Source of the DNA: Rubrobacter_F sp035642415
GTDB taxonomy: Bacteria; Actinomycetota; Rubrobacteria; Rubrobacterales; Rubrobacteraceae
Assembly (NCBI GenBank): GCA_035642415.1
Contig: DASQSI010000266.1
Location: forward strand, 1-8,983
Length of the DNA stretch: 8,983 nucleotides
Direction of reading: 5' to 3'
This document shows positions 5,523 through 8,983 of the stretch, in pieces. The translations under genes were made by a program, and so were the position numbers. Numbering within the stretch: position 1 is the stretch's first letter; the number at the start of each line of letters is the position of its first letter. A model generated the notes under the pieces. The model saw only the letters and a program-made list of their open reading frames with translations, did not search any database and was not told where the DNA came from.

Positions 5523-6438
5523 ACTCTTCCTCCGGCTCGTAAATGTGAGCTCTTAAAAGAACCTCTCCGGGGAGTTTCTCGACGTTTAGGCCAGCGATGT
5601 CCAGGTAACTCGACCTCGCTGCCCGACGCAAAACGGCGAAGATCTCACGGAGATCCTCGTCCCCCACCGAGAGTATAGGCCCTTCGGTCCCGTTGCGCCT
5701 TCTAGCGCGCACTTTTACAACTGTGTCAGCGTCCGCGACCACCTCGTCAACTACCGAAACCGCTCCTGCAACTACCCGCTGCACCGTCCTCGGTGATACC
5801 TCCAACCCTATGTCCCGCGCCGCCTCCCCTAACCGCTTGGTTTCTTCATCTCTATGTAATATGCGATGAGTTAAGAGCGTGGCTAGGATCTGGGCGGGCG
5901 AAGCGTAGTAGAGGCGGGGCGGGTTCGGGGCAGTTTGTCCAACAAACTTCGCGAGGGTGGCGCGGAGGTTGGTTTTGGACGGGCGAGAACCGGATTGGAG
6001 GCTTTTTTCGGGGAGGGTATCGGTATCGAAGATGACCCTTATCACGGTTGGGGACGCAGCAGAGAGAACCTCGGCGGAGAGCGCGACGCTTTTGATATGG
6101 TAGAGGGAGAGGCCGGCACCGTGGAACAACACATCGTCGTTTCGGCTGGGGTAGGGTATGGGATCCAAGTGCCGCGTGGTAACGCCTGGCTCGAAGATGA
6201 GGCGTTTATGGGTTTCAGGCACGCCGCAACCATCATCGATAACGCTGAGCATACGATAGCGGCGGGCTTTCAGAGTGGAGGCAACGTAGATATTGCGTGC
6301 GCCGGCGTCACGAGAATTGCGCAAAAGCTCCAAAAGGGCGTCCTCGACAAAGCGGACGCGCCCAGGGCTACGGCGAAGTCCTTCGGCGCCCGCTAGGCGG
6401 GCGAAGCCGAGGCCCAAGTCTCTGTATGGTCCTACCAA
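5515..6438 (-). CDS. Stand-alone GHKL-fold ATPase, function unknown
   Basis: The 307-residue protein has the three ATP-binding motifs of the GHKL superfamily (gyrase B, Hsp90, histidine kinases, MutL). The N-box is ELLRNSRDAGA (37-47), with the likely catalytic Glu37 and Mg-binding Asn41. The DxGxG motif is DDGCG (68-72). The G2 box is HGAGLSLYHIKS (106-117). The N-box closely resembles that of MutL (ELxxNSxDAGA), while the G2 box with GAGLSLYHIK looks more like histidine kinases. It has no dimerisation/phosphoacceptor His domain, no membrane helix, and no recognisable MutL transducer or endonuclease domain. The C-terminal half (about 155-307) contains a possible helix-turn-helix-like segment around LEVSPRTVQRVVAG (212-225) and an acidic end. 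The start is TTG at 6438, with AGGGAAG about 6 nt upstream and only 15 nt after the rny stop. The gene ends in tandem TAG codons, and its last codons carry the miaB ribosome binding site, so the two genes are probably coupled. ATPase fold is well supported; the role is unknown. Confidence 0.85.
   Translation of the reverse strand: MVGPYRDLGLGFARLAGAEGLRRSPGRVRFVEDALLELLRNSRDAGARNIYVASTLKARRYRMLSVIDDGCGVPETHKRLIFEPGVTTRHLDPIPYPSRNDDVLFHGAGLSLYHIKSVALSAEVLSAASPTVIRVIFDTDTLPEKSLQSGSRPSKTNLRATLAKFVGQTAPNPPRLYYASPAQILATLLTHRILHRDEETKRLGEAARDIGLEVSPRTVQRVVAGAVSVVDEVVADADTVVKVRARRRNGTEGPILSVGDEDLREIFAVLRRAARSSYLDIAGLNVEKLPGEVLLRAHIYEPEEEYE
5529..5533 (-). promoter_or_regulatory. Ribosome binding site of miaB
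   Basis: GGAGG lies 6 nt before the ATG at 5522 and is embedded in the Glu-rich last codons of the preceding ATPase gene. It decides in favour of ATG 5522 over the ATG at 5510. A ribosome finishing the ATPase frame at the TAG (5517-5515) would stop directly over the miaB start, which suggests translational coupling. Confidence 0.8.
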
Positions 6439-6453
6439 GCTATTCTTCCCTTA

Positions 6454-8016
6454 TTACCGAGCGTATTCGGTGGCACGGCTCTCGCGGATGACGGTCACCC
6501 TGATCTGGCCAGGATACTCAAGCTCATCTTCTATCTTCTTGGAGATGTCGAAGGCAAGCTTGGCGGCGACTCGGTCGTCCACTTCGGAGGGCTGTACCAT
6601 AACCCGAATCTCGCGCCCCGCCTGGATAGCATAGGCTTTATCGACGCCGCGGTGGTCGAGCGCGATGTCCTCAAGAGCGCGCAACCGCTCGATGTAGGTC
6701 TCCGTCGTCTCGCGCCTCGCACCCGGGCGCGAGGCCGATACCGCATCAGCAGTCGCGACGAGCACGTCTTCTACGGTCTCCATCTCGATCTCGTGGTGGT
6801 GGGCGCTTATAGCCCGCACGATGTCGTCGGACTCCCCGCACTTTTTGGCGAACCTGCCACCGATGAGGGCGTGCGTCCCCTCAACCTCGTGGTCTATCGC
6901 CTTGCCAACGTCGTGAAGGAGGGCGGCCCTCCGGGCGATCTTTACGTTTGCGCCGAGCTCGGCGGCCATCATGCCGCACAGGTTGGCCACCTCGATGGAG
7001 TGGGCGAGGACGTTCTGACCGTAGGAGGTACGGAACTTAAGGGCTCCGAGGAGCCTCAACAAGTCACCATGCATGCCGCCGGTGATCTTGGCGTCGTAAA
7101 GCGCCTGCCGACCGGCACCCTTTACTTCTTTTTCGACCTCCTTGCGGACCTTGGGGACAACCTGCTCGATGCGGCCTGGGTGTATGCGTCCATCTTGAAC
7201 CAACCGTTCCATGGCGACCCGTCCGATCTCACGCCGTACGGGGTCGAAGCACGAGATGACCACCGTCTCCGGCGTGTCGTCGATTATGACGTCGACGCCA
7301 GTGGCTGCCTCGAATGCCCGAATATTCCTTCCCTCGCGCCCGATCACACGCCCCTTCATATCGTCCGAAGGTAGCACTACGGCCTTCACGGTCGACTCAG
7401 CAGTTATGTCGGAGACTAGTCGCTCCATCGTAGTCGCCGTGATGCGGCGGGCCTCCGCATCAGCCCTCTCCTCAGCTTCCAAGGTTTTGTCCCGTACCAT
7501 GCGGCCGAGCCTATCTTCCAGCTCGGTCTCAAGATTGTGAAACAACCTGCGCTCGGCCTCGGGCCTAGTGAGGCCCGAAACCTCTTCTAAGGCTTTGATC
7601 TGTTCAGCCTCGCGAACTTCAAGTTCTGCAGCATGGGCGCGCAGCTCCTCTTCGCGGCGCAGAAGTTCGCTACGCCTTTCGTCGAGCTCCAAGTCGCGGC
7701 GGTCGAGGGCAGCATCACGGTTGTCGAGGCGTTCCTCAAGGCGAGCAAGCTCGGCACGACGGGCTTGTATCCCCGCTTCGGCTTCGTCTTTGAGCTTGAG
7801 GGCTGCTTCCTTGGCGGCGAGTTCGGCCTCGCGTCGGGTGTTCTCGGCAGAACGTCGGGCATCCTCGATGATAGAGCGTGCGTCGGAGCGAGCTTCAGCT
7901 TGGCGTGCCGTCGCCCTGAATTTGTAATAGAAGTAACCTATGACGACGCCTAGGACGAGAGCGGCGGCCAGCCCTAGGACCAGGGGTAAAACGTTCATAT
8001 CTATGTTGTCCTCCAT
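6454..8016 (-). CDS. rny: Ribonuclease Y
   Basis: RNase Y is a membrane-anchored endoribonuclease that starts mRNA decay in many bacteria lacking RNase E. With the start at ATG 8016 the product has 520 residues, the same length as the Bacillus enzyme. It has one N-terminal transmembrane helix (about 9-30), then a long charged coiled coil (about 35-200, Ala/Glu/Arg-rich). A KH RNA-binding domain follows, with the GxxG loop in GRVIGREGRNI (222-232). The HD domain carries the metal-binding pair His368-Asp369 in LLHDVGKAIDHE, and an upstream His339 in LAHSIEVA. All family landmarks are intact. The frame stays open back to 8136, but the extra 40 residues are unlike RNase Y and would overlap recX. 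ATG 8016 has AGGTGG 5 nt upstream; ATG 7998, with GGAGG further upstream, is an alternative. It is separated from recX by 91 nt and followed after 15 nt by the GHKL ATPase gene. Confidence 0.97.
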   Translation of the reverse strand: MEDNIDMNVLPLVLGLAAALVLGVVIGYFYYKFRATARQAEARSDARSIIEDARRSAENTRREAELAAKEAALKLKDEAEAGIQARRAELARLEERLDNRDAALDRRDLELDERRSELLRREEELRAHAAELEVREAEQIKALEEVSGLTRPEAERRLFHNLETELEDRLGRMVRDKTLEAEERADAEARRITATTMERLVSDITAESTVKAVVLPSDDMKGRVIGREGRNIRAFEAATGVDVIIDDTPETVVISCFDPVRREIGRVAMERLVQDGRIHPGRIEQVVPKVRKEVEKEVKGAGRQALYDAKITGGMHGDLLRLLGALKFRTSYGQNVLAHSIEVANLCGMMAAELGANVKIARRAALLHDVGKAIDHEVEGTHALIGGRFAKKCGESDDIVRAISAHHHEIEMETVEDVLVATADAVSASRPGARRETTETYIERLRALEDIALDHRGVDKAYAIQAGREIRVMVQPSEVDDRVAAKLAFDISKKIEDELEYPGQIRVTVIRESRATEYAR

Positions 8017-8107
8017 GAAAGCCACCTGCGACGGCGTTTGGGTCCGGCGACAGGTCACAAGACACATTCGCCATGGCAGCGAGGCCGGTATATATATGCT
8101 TTGTTCG
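8017..8107 (-). promoter_or_regulatory. recX-rny intergenic region, possible promoter or leader
   Basis: This 91-nt gap is the largest in the minus-strand operon. Just after the recX stop it contains an alternating TATATATA run (8087-8096), which could serve as a -10 region, but no matching -35 or extended -10 element is visible 16-18 bp upstream. Downstream, CCGGC and GCCGG segments could pair around an inner TCGC...GCGA hairpin that includes GCCATGGC, giving a weakly structured leader before rny. No T-run follows, so it is not an intrinsic terminator. A separate rny promoter here is plausible from position but not demonstrated. Confidence 0.3.
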
Positions 8108-8731
8108 CTACTCGCCGGTTTCCTGACGGTATCCACGAGCGACCTCGACGCAAACGTCCGCCGAGTAGCCTCGTCGCATCAGGAAACTATAGACCCGACG
8201 CGCCTGGGCGTCGGATCCTTTCTCCTCCTTATTATAACGCCGCCGCGCGATCGCGAGAGCCGTCAGGTACTCGGAGCGCTCCACAAACGCTTCGTCGACG
8301 GCTTCCCGCGCAACCTCTTCGTCGACCCCGACCCGTCTGAGATCACCAAGGATTCGGCGTGGACCATACTTTTTACGGGCATCCTCGCGAGCCAGACTTC
8401 GGGCGAACTCTTCATCGTCGAGATACCCGAGCTCCTCTAGGCGCGCAATCACTACAGCCACTGTCTCGCCTGAATATCCCGCCCGCTCGAGCCTCTCGCG
8501 TAATTCACCCTTCGCACGTGCGCGATAGCCCAAGAGGCTGAGCGCCCGGCTCATCGCTAGCGACCTCTCCCCAGCCACCCTCGCCTCCGCAAGCCTCGCC
8601 TGCGAGAGCACAGCTCCCTCGAACAGGCCGTGCTCAGCTGCAACCCCTGAGTCTAGCTCCGCCCAGAACTCACCGTCGACGAATATTCTCACCCTGTCAC
8701 GGCGCTCGACCACGCCGGTTATGACTGACAC
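8108..8731 (-). CDS. recX: Regulatory protein RecX
   Basis: RecX binds RecA and RecA-DNA filaments and modulates recombinase and coprotease activity; it is commonly encoded directly after recA. The 207-residue product has a short beta-rich N-terminus (about 1-50), then tandem three-helix units typical of RecX. The signature segments are SRALSLLGYRARAKGELRERL (65-85), ARLEELGYLDDEEFARSLARE (95-115) and KKYGPRRILGDLRRVGVD (119-136). A final helical repeat runs to the C-terminus. The length is within the normal range. The start is GTG at 8731, 16 nt after the recA stop, with only a weak ribosome binding site (AGAG further up and AGG abutting the start). That would fit coupled, low-level translation relative to RecA. 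It ends with TAG 91 nt before rny. Confidence 0.93.
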   Translation of the reverse strand: MSVITGVVERRDRVRIFVDGEFWAELDSGVAAEHGLFEGAVLSQARLAEARVAGERSLAMSRALSLLGYRARAKGELRERLERAGYSGETVAVVIARLEELGYLDDEEFARSLAREDARKKYGPRRILGDLRRVGVDEEVAREAVDEAFVERSEYLTALAIARRRYNKEEKGSDAQARRVYSFLMRRGYSADVCVEVARGYRQETGE

Positions 8732-8747
8732 CTGATCTACGAACTCT

Positions 8748-8983
8748 CTAGATCAAACGCCCCGCCGTCTGCTGCTCTTGCGCTGCCTCCTCAGACCCGC
8801 CACTATCACGCTCCTCATCAGCCACTAGCGGAGCGTCCAGATCGAGCTTCTGGTAGATCTCGGCAAGGATGCGCTCACGCACCGAGGTGTTCTCCTTGAG
8901 AAAGAGCTTGGCATTCTCGCGGCCTTGCCCTAACCTCTCGTCCCCATAGGCAAACCAGGCGCCCGACTTCTGTATCACGCCCT
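8748..8983 (-). CDS. recA: Recombinase RecA, C-terminal part
   Basis: Only the last 77 codons are in the window; the gene continues past the right edge. RecA forms ATP-dependent filaments on single-stranded DNA for homologous recombination and induction of the SOS response. The visible part starts at the conserved segment GVIQKSGAWFAYGDERLGQG, which matches the end of the RecA core and the start of the C-terminal domain in many bacteria. ENAKLFLKENTSVRERILAEI follows, and then the usual disordered acidic tail (DEERDSGGSEEAAQEQ). The GTG near the edge encodes the conserved Val of this segment and is not the real start. The stop is the TAG at 8750-8748. ATP-binding motifs are outside the window and could not be checked. 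Being followed directly by recX supports the assignment. Confidence 0.96.
   Translation of the reverse strand, partial: GVIQKSGAWFAYGDERLGQGRENAKLFLKENTSVRERILAEIYQKLDLDAPLVADEERDSGGSEEAAQEQQTAGRLI

Noticed and set aside
6652..7374. A 240-codon plus-strand frame opposite rny, and other long plus-strand frames opposite miaB, hflX and the ATPase
   Set aside because: They are antisense shadows of clear protein families on the minus strand, caused by GC-biased codon use.
8017..8136. A 40-residue N-terminal extension of RNase Y reaching into recX
   Set aside because: It is unlike RNase Y N-termini, which start shortly before the membrane helix; ATG 8016 has a ribosome binding site and gives exactly 520 residues.

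Overview
The window is a bacterial chromosome segment, most likely from a deep-branching, fairly GC-rich actinobacterium of the Rubrobacter type. That assignment is an inference. It rests on a pyrimidine-reductase-like protein of the actinobacterial sort and on moderately high GC in the main operon. It also rests on a recA-recX-rny-miaB-miaA-hflX gene order that mixes actinobacterial (recA-recX) and Firmicutes-like (rny...miaB...miaA...hflX) neighbourhoods. No marker gene here fixes the genus.

Right part, 1255-8983: one long run of genes, all on the minus strand and tightly packed. Read in transcription order they are: the 3' end of recA (recombinase), recX (RecA regulator), rny (membrane-anchored endoribonuclease Y), a stand-alone GHKL-fold ATPase of unknown function, miaB (tRNA methylthiotransferase), miaA (tRNA isopentenyl/dimethylallyl transferase), hflX (ribosome-associated GTPase), and a RibD-C-type reductase. 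Most junctions are short gaps or overlaps (16, 15, -8, probably -3, -4 nt), so translational coupling is likely. The one real gap is 91 nt between recX and rny. MiaA and MiaB carry out successive steps of the same A37 modification (i6A to ms2i6A); HflX and RNase Y act on ribosomes and mRNA decay. The operon therefore has a translation/RNA-metabolism theme, and the GHKL ATPase is its unexplained member.

Left part, 1-1250: visibly AT-richer, with poor coding density and plus-strand genes. It holds a 57-codon predicted single-pass membrane protein (232-405), a near-perfect bidirectional intrinsic terminator hairpin (518-550), about 420 bases with no convincing gene, and a 92-codon acidic hypothetical protein (972-1250). 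The last has a strong ribosome binding site and converges on the reductase gene with only 4 nt between the two stop codons.

Main points of interest: the orphan GHKL ATPase with a MutL-like N-box, lying where a Firmicutes-like synteny would lead one to look for mutS/mutL; a miaA gene with no ATG, GTG or TTG start at the expected place, suggesting a CTG start overlapping the miaB stop; a consensus extended -10 promoter (TGCTATAAT) inside the end of miaA whose predicted +1 falls on the hflX GTG start, suggesting leaderless transcription; and the small membrane protein in the left region. I did not find a defence system, CRISPR array, RNA gene or insertion sequence.
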